A stretch of DNA of 64,000 nt. Source: Alkalimarinus coralli. Its GTDB lineage: Bacteria; Pseudomonadota; Gammaproteobacteria; Pseudomonadales; Oleiphilaceae. Under the pieces are notes generated by a model that saw only the letters and a program-made list of their open reading frames with translations, was not told where the DNA came from and searched no databases. Shown one piece after another: positions 33,356 to 41,600 of this stretch (within the stretch, counting starts at the first letter, position 1; each line of letters starts with the position of its first letter). The position numbers and the translations under genes are program-made. The stretch spans positions 862,513 to 926,512 of the forward strand of contig NZ_CP096016.1 of NCBI RefSeq assembly GCF_023650515.1, given 5' to 3'.

Positions 33356-35209
33356 TTACGGGGAGGAGGAGTCCATACATCTCTTACAATGGGTCATCTC
33401 ATGGTTTTCTAGCTCATGGACAACCTTTCTCGGATGAGTAAGTTGAGGATTATGGCCTGCTCCCTTTATCACAATGACGGGATAATCCTCAGAAAATACG
33501 GGTTGGTCATGCTCGCCTGCTATCAGTAATGAAGGAACATTTGTCTCGCTATAACATGATCTTAACAGAAACGCATTCTTCCAGGCATTATTGAGCCAGT
33601 AAGCAATGGCTGGCAGAAAATACCTGGAATCAGTATCCAATAATAATTGTGCTTTCGCGTTTTTAACGCCGGGTCCAATACCGTCTATAAACTTACGTAA
33701 TCTTAATTTCGGAATAACCTTAGTTATCGTTCTAAAGGCGACTTGATTCGTCATCCATTTGGCAGGCTTCTTCCCCAGGAAGTATGGTGATATCAATACT
33801 AAGCCAGCTATTTTTTCAGGAAAACGATGGGCCAATTCAACAGCGAGCCCGGTGCCAAGTGAGTGCCCCATCAGTATGGGGGGCGCCTTCATGGTTGAAA
33901 TAAGGTCTGCAAGCCAACTAACAAAATCTGCCTGATTGTAGGTAGATCGCCCCAGTCCCGGCAGATCAATGCGTAATGTCTTATCTGGATAGTGATTCTC
34001 GATCGCTTTCCAGGAGTCACTGTTTAATGGCAGGCCGTGTAACAGAACATATTGGGGGTCTTCTACGTTGCCCACAACGTACACCTTTCCAGTACCAGTG
34101 TGTAAAAGCCGTGCAGCAGGCGTTGCATCACTTTGTAGAAACCGTGTCATCAACAGGTAATCAGCGAAGTTCTGGAAATACTCCTCAAAAGGGGGGAGAT
34201 CCAGCCCCAGTTGAGAGGCCATCGATTTTGTATTGTCAATGTTGTAACGGTCTGATGAGATGAAACTCAGCGGCTCGCTCGGAAGGGGCAATACGCTTTC
34301 AAGGCCGAGTTTTGCGATTGTTTTTAAGAGCAATATGGGGACTCGCCTTTTAACGACAGGGATGAAAAACGAATGAGATAGAAATCCCAGCATAGTTGCC
34401 AAATCTGGCGTTCTGTCGTCTATTAAGGTGTAGTGCTGGTTTTCGCTTTGCGGTGCGTTAATGACTCTGGCGGTAAATCTTGCAACAAAGTCCACTGGTA
34501 TTACCGGTAGCCAGTCTTTGGGAGTTCCAGGTATGGCGGGTAGGGTGCCTTTGTATAATTCATGTATCATGGCTACTATGCTGTCATACTGTGTGATCTC
34601 CCCTGTAGCGCTGTGACCGATTACTGCGCCCGGGTTGATAACCGTATAGGGAATGGATTTCTGTTTTAGTAAGGAAACCAGTTTGAAATGGGATTCATAT
34701 TTTGACGCTTCATAGCTCCCTAAACGTTTGTAAAGAGACAGCCAGTGCTTATCTGAGACTGATTCTGCCTGCGATAAACCTAATTCGGTTTTGCGCTTTT
34801 CGTTCTCTATCATGAACCCCGTCATTTGAACGAACCGCTTGAAGTTGGGTGAGCGTTCTGCGAGCTTAGTCAATAACGTCACAGGACGAACGTTAACTTC
34901 TCGTGCTTCGGCGATTGGCAAATTCCACTTCATTACAGCACCAAGATGAAAGATGTACTCAAGGTGAGTGAGTTTGCGGAAGTCGTTTGCACTAAGGCCC
35001 AGGTTTTCCTGTGATAAGTCACCCTGAATGGCTGTTAGCTTTTGATCATCACCACCACGTTGACTGATCCATTCTTTAAGCCTTGGAAGTTGCGTATCCG
35101 GGTTTCTCATTAGCGCGGTGATGGTATGGCCTTGTGAAATTAAATCCAATACCAGCCACTTCCCGATAAAACCTGTTGCGCCCGTCACTAGAGTCGTTGC
35201 TTCGTGCAT
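33356..35209 (-). CDS. SDR (thioester-reductase-like) / alpha-beta hydrolase fusion
   Basis: 617 residues. Residues about 5-350 are an extended NAD(P)-dependent SDR of the NAD_binding_4 kind: TGATGFIG at 9-16, YEASK (Y166, K170), NPGAVIGHS. Residues about 385-600 are an alpha/beta hydrolase with HGLPLNSDSW oxyanion region, the nucleophile S450 in GHSLG, D568 in GEHDQP and H586 in GAGHNP. All three catalytic residues are present, so both domains look active. The fusion suggests that a fatty or aromatic ester or thioester is both hydrolysed and reduced. A TetR regulator lies just upstream (51 bp) with matching operators. Confidence 0.88.
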   Translation of the reverse strand: MHEATTLVTGATGFIGKWLVLDLISQGHTITALMRNPDTQLPRLKEWISQRGGDDQKLTAIQGDLSQENLGLSANDFRKLTHLEYIFHLGAVMKWNLPIAEAREVNVRPVTLLTKLAERSPNFKRFVQMTGFMIENEKRKTELGLSQAESVSDKHWLSLYKRLGSYEASKYESHFKLVSLLKQKSIPYTVINPGAVIGHSATGEITQYDSIVAMIHELYKGTLPAIPGTPKDWLPVIPVDFVARFTARVINAPQSENQHYTLIDDRTPDLATMLGFLSHSFFIPVVKRRVPILLLKTIAKLGLESVLPLPSEPLSFISSDRYNIDNTKSMASQLGLDLPPFEEYFQNFADYLLMTRFLQSDATPAARLLHTGTGKVYVVGNVEDPQYVLLHGLPLNSDSWKAIENHYPDKTLRIDLPGLGRSTYNQADFVSWLADLISTMKAPPILMGHSLGTGLAVELAHRFPEKIAGLVLISPYFLGKKPAKWMTNQVAFRTITKVIPKLRLRKFIDGIGPGVKNAKAQLLLDTDSRYFLPAIAYWLNNAWKNAFLLRSCYSETNVPSLLIAGEHDQPVFSEDYPVIVIKGAGHNPQLTHPRKVVHELENHEMTHCKRCMDSSSP

Positions 35210-35229
35210 ATTTATCTCCGTTAAATAAC

Positions 35230-35241
35230 TAGACCAGTCTA
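35230..35241. promoter_or_regulatory. TetR-type operator before the SDR/hydrolase gene
   Basis: The palindrome TAGACCAGTCTA lies 20 bp upstream of the SDR/hydrolase start. A near-identical core AGACCGGTCT occurs in front of the regulator gene (35879-35888), so both are likely bound by the same protein. Confidence 0.65.
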
Positions 35242-35260
35242 TATATTAAAGGTTTAAATT

Positions 35261-35833
35261 TTATCCATTCTCTACCAAAATAGCAGCCAAATGAGCACTG
35301 CACTTTTCCAAAGGTTCTACCGATTTGTTCGCTTTCGATAAAACCAGAGCTCCTTCTATCAACATTAATATGATTTCAGCCTGCTCAGCTTTAGCGTCCC
35401 CCAAGCCTTGTTTGAGGATCGACAACCAACTGCCATAGATTTCTTCACATACAGCCTGCATCCGGTCAATATCGCCGGCCGTTTCCAGTGCAACCGTTGC
35501 GACAGGGCACCCTTTACTGAACCCGGTCGCTATGAGTTCACTCTTAAAATATGAAATGCACTGGTCTAATGCTTGTTGTAGATCCTCACCTTGACCGAAA
35601 GCCTGTTGTAATAACAAAGATACCTGCTCACCAGAAGCACGTAAGGCGGCTTCGATGATCTGTTCTTTTCCTTCAGGAAAGTGGAAATAAAGTGACCCTT
35701 TAGGTGCGCCAGAGTTTTTAATGATTTGATTCATTCCAGTGGCATTGAAGCCATGACGATGTATCAAGTCTGCTGCTGCCGCCACTATGCGTTGCTTTGT
35801 TGCTTCGCCTTTTGCATTTGTATTCCGAGTCAC
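35261..35833 (-). CDS. TetR/AcrR-family regulator
   Basis: 190 residues. N-terminal HTH about 10-60 (TKQRIVAAAADLIHRHGFNATGMNQIIKNSGAPKGSLYFHFP is the typical TetR segment). The C-terminal ligand domain resembles LmrA/YxaF-type members (SKGCPVATVALETAGD is characteristic). It is transcribed with, and just upstream of, the SDR/hydrolase gene, and an AGACCGGTCT palindrome lies upstream of its own start, so autorepression and repression of the neighbour are expected. The inducing ligand is unknown. Confidence 0.88.
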   Translation of the reverse strand: MTRNTNAKGEATKQRIVAAAADLIHRHGFNATGMNQIIKNSGAPKGSLYFHFPEGKEQIIEAALRASGEQVSLLLQQAFGQGEDLQQALDQCISYFKSELIATGFSKGCPVATVALETAGDIDRMQAVCEEIYGSWLSILKQGLGDAKAEQAEIILMLIEGALVLSKANKSVEPLEKCSAHLAAILVENG

Positions 35834-35878
35834 GCCTTGCTTTCCTGCTGATTGTCGTTGCTAATTCGGATAATATAC

Positions 35879-35888
35879 AGACCGGTCT
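35879..35888. promoter_or_regulatory. TetR-type operator before the regulator gene
   Basis: AGACCGGTCT, perfect palindrome, 46 bp upstream of the TetR start. See the matching site at 35230-35241. Confidence 0.65.
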
Positions 35889-36004
35889 ATTCTGTCAATT
35901 GCTCAGTTTGATGCTTCAGAATTGTAATCAAGGATGATGCAAGGAAAGAACAATGCCAGAAAGCCAAGAATGTATATGGCGGGTGTGCCCTGTTATGTTA
36001 TTCA

Positions 36005-36036
36005 ACGTTGAATTAACAAGACGTTGAATTAACAAG
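36005..36036. repeat. 16-bp tandem duplication
   Basis: ACGTTGAATTAACAAG occurs twice without change, directly before repeat C copy 1. Confidence 0.9.
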
Positions 36037-36324
36037 ACACTCATTGTATAGCACCTTATTTAACTCTATAAATTGCCTCTTAAGTAAGCGCTATTTCACT
36101 GCGAACCTCATATTACCCATCTGCTGATGAAAGCTCATTTTATCGGGCGCGGGGCACCCTCCAACTTCTTTGTAGCCACACATTTTGCCGAGGTCTTTGT
36201 AAGAGGGCACCCCATGCTCGATTCTATAGTGATTATTTTCGAGAAAATGGATCTAGAGCTAGTATGGCTTCCTTGCCGAGTCTTTAGCGAATAGCCCCGC
36301 GCAAAATAGCCAACCATCTCCATA
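36026..36324. repeat. 299-bp direct repeat C, copy 1
   Basis: Begins GAATTAACAAGACAC and ends CCATCTCCATA. The same segment recurs at 36729-37027, an offset of exactly 703 at both ends, so no net insertion or deletion separates the copies. It contains a 20-base inverted repeat (36142-36161 and 36203-36222), here with a few mismatches. The right end includes 13 codons plus stop that match the end of the zinc-peptidase gene on the minus strand (LWRWLAILRGAIR), differing only at synonymous positions. Confidence 0.9.
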
Positions 36325-36493
36325 AATTAGCCTTTGCATACCTTACTGTGAGGTAGCCACGTAGGTGAGAACTGTATTTTTGGGAGGAGTTTATATCCAG
36401 CGCTTGCTATCTTCGCAGATGCCATACTCATAATTCACCTCTATAGATCAAAATGGTATCCTGTTTTTTATATTACAGCGAGGTATATCTGTC

Positions 36494-36709
36494 ATGACTC
36501 ATATCGATAAAACTATTGTTGGAGATGCTCTTTCATTGCCAGTAACCCAAAGAGTCGAACTGGTTGAGTTGCTCCTGTCTAGCTTGGATAACCCAGACAA
36601 GAAAATTGATAAATTATGGGCTGCGGAAGCTGAAAGTAGAATTGATGGATACGAGGAGGGTAAAATTAAAACTGTATCTTTGGAACGCGTATTATCAAAA
36701 TATAAATGA
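36494..36709 (+). CDS. Addiction-module antitoxin (putative, Unstab_antitox family)
   Basis: 71 residues. The pattern LSLPVTQRVELVELLLSSLD...KIDKLWAAEAESRIDGYEEGKIKTVSLERVLSK is that of the small putative addiction-module component family (TIGR02574/PF09720 as I recall), usually the antitoxin before a RelE/ParE toxin. The stop TGA overlaps ATG of a following frame that reads MNVEFLEN, the typical toxin start, and then ends. The toxin is therefore truncated. The gene lies between two 299-bp direct repeats, an arrangement typical of a mobile or integrated cassette. Confidence 0.85.
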   Translation: MTHIDKTIVGDALSLPVTQRVELVELLLSSLDNPDKKIDKLWAAEAESRIDGYEEGKIKTVSLERVLSKYK

Positions 36710-36735
36710 TGAATGTTGAGTTTTTAGAGAATTAA
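36709..36735 (+). pseudogene. Truncated RelE/ParE toxin start
   Basis: ATG at 36709 overlaps the antitoxin stop and encodes MNVEFLEN before a stop. The first seven residues (MNVEFLE) match starts of ParE/RelE toxins. The reading frame breaks at 36729, where repeat C copy 2 begins, so the rest of the toxin has been replaced by repeat sequence. Confidence 0.65.
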
Positions 36736-37027
36736 CAAGACACTCATTGTATAGCACCTTATTTAACTCTATAAATTGCCTCTTAAGTAAGCACTATTTC
36801 ACTGCGAGCCTCATATTACCCACCTGCTGCTGAAAGCTCATTTTATCGGGCGCGGGGCACCCTCCAACTTCTTTGTAGCCACACATTTTGCCAAGCTCTT
36901 TGTATGAGGGTGCCCCGCGCCCGATTCTATAGTAATAGCTTCCTAAAAAATGGATCTAGAGCTAGTGCGGTTTCCTTGCCGAGTCTCTAGCGAATAGCCC
37001 CGCGCAAAATAGCCAGCCATCTCCATA
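36729..37027. repeat. 299-bp direct repeat C, copy 2
   Basis: Same sequence as 36026-36324 with scattered substitutions. Here the inverted repeat is perfect: 36845-36864 pairs with 36906-36925 over all 20 bases, loop of 41. The right end (36987-37027) encodes the last codons of the zinc peptidase. Confidence 0.9.
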
Positions 37028-37682
37028 GCCTCAGCATATCCGCCAGCGCGGCAGCTACGTAAGTCAGCGCGGCTGCACGCAGTACACTTTTTACAGCGGT
37101 TTCTTGTTCTCGGTGAATGTAGTTGCCTTCAACCAGAATGGGGAGCGCTTTGTTGAAGCTGGCGTCCCACTCCAGTGGCAAAACAATTAATTGAACGAGT
37201 ACCGCAGCTAACATTCCCGATGCGCCGACGAGGGCGGTTAGCAGTGCTACGTGGGGTACTTTAAATATGACTGTTACCAGCGGAATGGAAAACAGAATGC
37301 CAATGGATATTTTTTCGATAGTCTTGGCTAAGGGCGTAAATTTTTTTCTTAAATGGGTGATCTGCTCTTGTCGATAAAACTGAATGGCATGGCCTACCTC
37401 ATGGGCTGCAACTGCAATCGCAGTGAGCGACTTGCCGTTATATATCGAGGGTGATAGCCGTACTTTTTTGTCATTATCATCATAATGATCGCTGTTCGGC
37501 GCAGTTTGCTCAGCGTCTACTCCTTTTAGCTGAAACTGTTTGATCAGATGTTGTGCTAACTCCCCACCGGTGCCAGGTATATTGCTAAGTTCAGCAGAGT
37601 GTTTTTTCATCACATAACGAACCCATATCTGGGGGCCGTAAATTAATGTGCAGAGCAGAATTAAAGCAAAGATAATAATCAC
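36987..37682 (-). CDS. Zinc metallopeptidase, membrane (YugP-type)
   Basis: 231 residues. A TM helix at 1-20, a catalytic HEVGH at 94-98 (AVAAHEVGHAIQ) and further hydrophobic segments at about 130-175 (FSIPLVTVIFKV, LTALVGASGMLAAVLVQLIVLPLEWDASFNKAL). This is the neutral zinc-peptidase family of Bacillus YugP and similar proteins; substrates are unknown. The 3' end lies within direct repeat C copy 2, so the last 13 codons are duplicated in the other copy 703 bp away. Confidence 0.85.
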   Translation of the reverse strand: MIIIFALILLCTLIYGPQIWVRYVMKKHSAELSNIPGTGGELAQHLIKQFQLKGVDAEQTAPNSDHYDDNDKKVRLSPSIYNGKSLTAIAVAAHEVGHAIQFYRQEQITHLRKKFTPLAKTIEKISIGILFSIPLVTVIFKVPHVALLTALVGASGMLAAVLVQLIVLPLEWDASFNKALPILVEGNYIHREQETAVKSVLRAAALTYVAAALADMLRLWRWLAILRGAIR

Positions 37683-37886
37683 AGGCAGACTCTTTTAATG
37701 AGAGGCCTTTGTGCTGCTATGTTCGAAGCGTGGTGAAAAGGTCTCTATGAAACGTTTATGGGGGAACAATGCAATGTTATATGAGCTTGTTTTCCCTTTG
37801 GTGGCATAGCTATCTGCTGTATCGAACGCCACAGACTATATTGTGTGCCACTCATATGTTCAGTAGCAAGCCCTTTTATTCATTAA

Positions 37887-38063
37887 GGCTTAACGATTGC
37901 TTACCTCCCAAAGCCACTGAAAAGCACGCCTTACTTCAATGTGTTTTCCAAATCATCAACGCACCCCAAAAAGGAATTTATTATGCAACATTACGATGAA
38001 GTTCTTGCCCGAATGAAGAGGGAAGGAACAATTCAAAAAATCTATGATGGCTATCTGGACTAG
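37887..38063 (+). pseudogene. C-terminal remnant of an amino-acid-type solute-binding protein
   Basis: One frame (no start, bounded by a TAA at 37884) reads GLTIAYLPKPLKSTPYF, continues VFSKSSTHPKKEFI and ends DEVLARMKREGTIQKIYDGYLD-stop. This is the end of an SBP_bac_3 (family 3 periplasmic binding protein). The rest of the gene is missing. Upstream sequence (37771-37860) may hold a degraded signal-peptide region but is not certain. Confidence 0.7.
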
Positions 38064-38236
38064 CTGAGTGTTTCAGTTTACTGGTGGCTGCGTCAACAGG
38101 TTGTCTATTTTATCCACTTTGCTCGACTTTGTGTTTTCAACTCTTTATAGTTCGCCTCCCTTTAGGTAAGTCATTTTTACCAGCAGAAGGCGCGGTCACC
38201 GACGCGCTATTTGAAATTCCAGTTTTCAGGAACAAT

Positions 38237-38518
38237 ATGAAAAAAACATTCTCAATGAGTCACCCCAAAATCAAGACTGCCCGGTTATTTGAAGCGGCAA
38301 AACATGATGCTAAGAAATACATTAAACGGGAGCGGAACAAAAAGCTGCCTCAAGGGGCCGACTTTTGGGATTTCGACTGTAAATTTGGCCACACAGAGGC
38401 AGAAGCCAAAGTGATTCACATGGCTGATATCGGTAAATGTATTGATGAAGCTGAAAAGTTAAATCTGGAGTCATTTTATTTGGAAATAATGGCAAGAGCC
38501 GCTGTTCGAGGCGCTTAG
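38237..38518 (+). CDS. DUF6172 family protein
   Basis: 93 residues. MKKTFSMSHPKIKTARLFEAAKHDAKKYIKRERNKKLPQGADFWDFDCKFG... is the pattern of the small conserved DUF6172 family. The ATG at 38237 follows AGGAACA; a longer frame upstream adds hydrophobic sequence unlike the family and was rejected. Basic, soluble, no signal peptide. Function is unknown. Confidence 0.8.
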   Translation: MKKTFSMSHPKIKTARLFEAAKHDAKKYIKRERNKKLPQGADFWDFDCKFGHTEAEAKVIHMADIGKCIDEAEKLNLESFYLEIMARAAVRGA

Positions 38519-38600
38519 TCACTGAGTGACCTGTCGCGGTCTGAAAGCAAGCAGGTGCTTTTAAGGTGGATTACGGCCTTGTCCTATATAGCTCATCTGC

Positions 38601-41600
38601 TTAACGTTCTTTCTGTTGTTGTTTTTCCAATTTGGGGCTCTCTTTCTGCTGGCCTTCGAGATAGGGAATGACGTGGTCAATCGGGAGGGGTTTCGAGAAA
38701 TAATACCCCTGAATCATGTCGCAGTTCAGTTCGCTCAGTAGTGTGAGCTGTTCTTGCGTTTCGACCCCCTCGGCAATCACTTGTAACCCCATGCTTTTTG
38801 CGAGGGCAATAATCGCCTTGACGATTGTCATACTGTCTTTTTCTTCGCAAATATCCTGAATAAAACCCCGATCAATTTTTAGCGTCTGTATCGGCAGCGC
38901 CTTTAAATATTGTAAGGATGAATATCCTGTACCGAAATCATCAATACTGATTTGAATACCCATCGCGTTGATCTTCTCAAGAATTGAGGTGCACTCCTGT
39001 ACGTTCTCCATCAATGCACTTTCTGTAATTTCCAGCTCAAGGTAGCTCGGGTCGAGATTTGACTGTTTAATTGCTCGCTCAATGACGCCAACCAGATCGT
39101 GTTTGAACTGGTACGCCGACAAGTTGACCGCTACTTCTATTCTTACGTCAGAAAAAACCGGCAGCTTATTCCACTCAGACAGCTGTCGGCAGGCAGTATT
39201 GAGAACCCACTCTCCAATGGGGACGATAAGCCCAACTTCTTCTGCAATGGGAATAAACTCAGCTGGGCTAACATGGCCTAATTCCGGGTTGTGCCAGCGC
39301 AACAAAGCCTCAAACCCAATCACGCCGCTGGATGCAATATCGACCTGAGGCTGGAAGAATATTTCCAGTTCATTGTTATCAACGGCATAACGTAGCGCAT
39401 TTTCAATACTGACACGACGAGTGACCTCTGAGTGAAGGGCTTCTGAATAAAAGTGATATTTATTTCGTCCATCCTCTTTTGCCCGATACATGGCGATATC
39501 TGCTGATTTCATCAGTGCTTCGCAGTCCTCACCGCACTCGGGGTAGGTGGCGATACCGACACTGGTGGTCACAATTACCTTATTGCCATTGAGATCAATT
39601 GCAGCCTGCATCGAGTCGATAATTTTCTTTGCTACGGTCGCGGCGTCGCTTGGTTTATTAACCCCTTCTATCAATACTGTAAACTCGTCTCCGCCCAGTC
39701 GTGCAACTAAGTCTTCCTGCCGGGTGCAGTTGGTTATTCGTTCCGCAACGGTTTGCAGTAACAGGTCTCCCGCGTCGTGTCCCAGGGTATCGTTAATCTG
39801 TTTAAACTTATCGAGGTCGAGAAATAGCAGACCCAACTTTTTGTTCTGCCGTTGGCAACGTGCCAGGGTCTTTTTCAGGCTCTTCTGAAACATGGCTCTG
39901 TTTGCCAGCTTGGTTAAGCTGTCAAAGTACGCTGTTTGCCTGAGCTTCTCTTCCGCGAGTTTTTTCTCGGTGATATCCTGAATAAATGCATTAAAGTGGA
40001 AACCCTCGTTGCAGGGTTCGGCCCAGACAGTAATGTTAACCGGGAACTCGTCTCCGTTATGTTTTCGCATTACCCATTCGCGAACATCACTAAAACCTTT
40101 AGTTGTGCCTGTGTTAGTCAATTGTTTAACGGCGGTTCTCCATGTCTCCTGATAATGCTCCAGAATGCCTAATGGCGCAAAGAACTGGTTGAGAATCTCT
40201 GCCCGTGACCAGCCAAAAAGATGCTCTGCCGCGGTATTCCACTCAATCACCGCTCCATTCGAGTCGAGTCTTAAAAACGCATCGTGAGCAGAGCTTAGGA
40301 GGGATTTCACCTGGGAGATATCTCTAATGTTAACGATGTATAGCTCTCGCCCGGCTAAACCTGCTGGCATGACGGTCAGCAAAACGGGCAGCTTACGGCC
40401 ATCCTGCTTTATGACAGTCATTTCTTTTGTTAAAGGCTGAGGTGTGGCCTGTTGCTTCGCATCAATAAACAGCGCGTTAAAATGCGCTTTTTCTTCACTC
40501 GAAAACAGGATGTTGATATTTTCGATCAGCATTTCAGCAGAGCTATAACCAAACATCTTTTCTGCACTGCGGCTAAAGAGTTCAATAAAGCCTGCACTAT
40601 CGCAAGTGATAATGGCATCTGTTGCATTGTCGAGTACGTTGCCCAGCATTAACTCTTTGTTCTCTAATGCTTTTTGAACACGCAGTCGCTCGCTGACATC
40701 CCTCATCATCAGCGTTGTGTGTTGTTCGCCGTCAATGGTAAAGCGGCTGGCACTGGTTTCGACGGGGATTTGCTGGCCATCTGAACGATGCGCATTCAGC
40801 AGGCAGTTTTCTTCTTGCAGAAAATCTTCATCCAGCAACTCGCTGACCGGGCGCACCACACCAAAATGGTTGCCTTGCATAGACAGGTAGTCATTGATTG
40901 AGTGGCCCATCAGCTCAGACTGTGTACACGAGAGTATGTCCGTCAAGCCAACATTGGCTGATTCTATTTCACCCGCGCTGTTTAGTGTAACGATGCCTTC
41001 ACTGGAGCTGTCGAGAATCGCTTTCATATAGCTGCGTTCTCTATTGAGGGCTTTTTCCATCAATTTCTGTTGGGTGATATCGGTTTGTAACGAGACATAC
41101 CCGGCTAACTCATTTGTGCTGTTCTTTACTGCACTAATTGAAAAGTATGCATTGTAAAGCGCTCCGTTTTTGGTTTTATTGACGGCTTCTCCTCTCCAGA
41201 ACCCTTCTTTGCGGATGCTCTCCCATATTGCTTGATAAAACCCTTCTCCGTGCTGGCCTGATGCCCAGGTGGAGGGTGTTTTTCCGAGCAATTCAGCAAG
41301 GCTATAACCTGATATTCTCTCGAATGCCGGATTGGCATACACCACTCTGAGCTTCGGGTCGGTAATGATGACTCCATCCTGAGAGTTTTTGAGTGCTGAC
41401 GAGTGCATTCTAAAGCGGCTGAAAAGGGAAAAACGATCGGCTGTCAGCTTGGCAAGGTATGCAGAGACTATTGCGAACAGAATAATGAGATAGATAAAAT
41501 CCTGGGCATAGCCTTGGTTGAGACTACGCTTGATGGCACTCAGTTGCGGAGTGCTGAGTTCAGTAATGACCTTCCAGCTTTGCTCGCAGGGGGCTGGCTC

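Larger units (their letters stand above)
35834..36493. other. Intergenic region before the antitoxin gene
   Basis: 660 bases. It contains the TetR operator, a 16-bp tandem pair (36005-36036) and the first 299-bp copy of the flanking repeat (36026-36324). The open frame on the minus strand at 36135-36323 is part of the repeat and not a gene. Confidence 0.7.

Noticed and set aside
36135-36323. 62-codon minus-strand frame
   Set aside because: It lies within the first 299-bp repeat and matches only the end codons of the peptidase gene.
36026-37027. Integron attC cassette explanation for the antitoxin flanked by repeats
   Set aside because: GTTGAAT occurs near 36008 but the inverted core and the expected R/L box arrangement were not found at both ends; no integrase gene is in the window.
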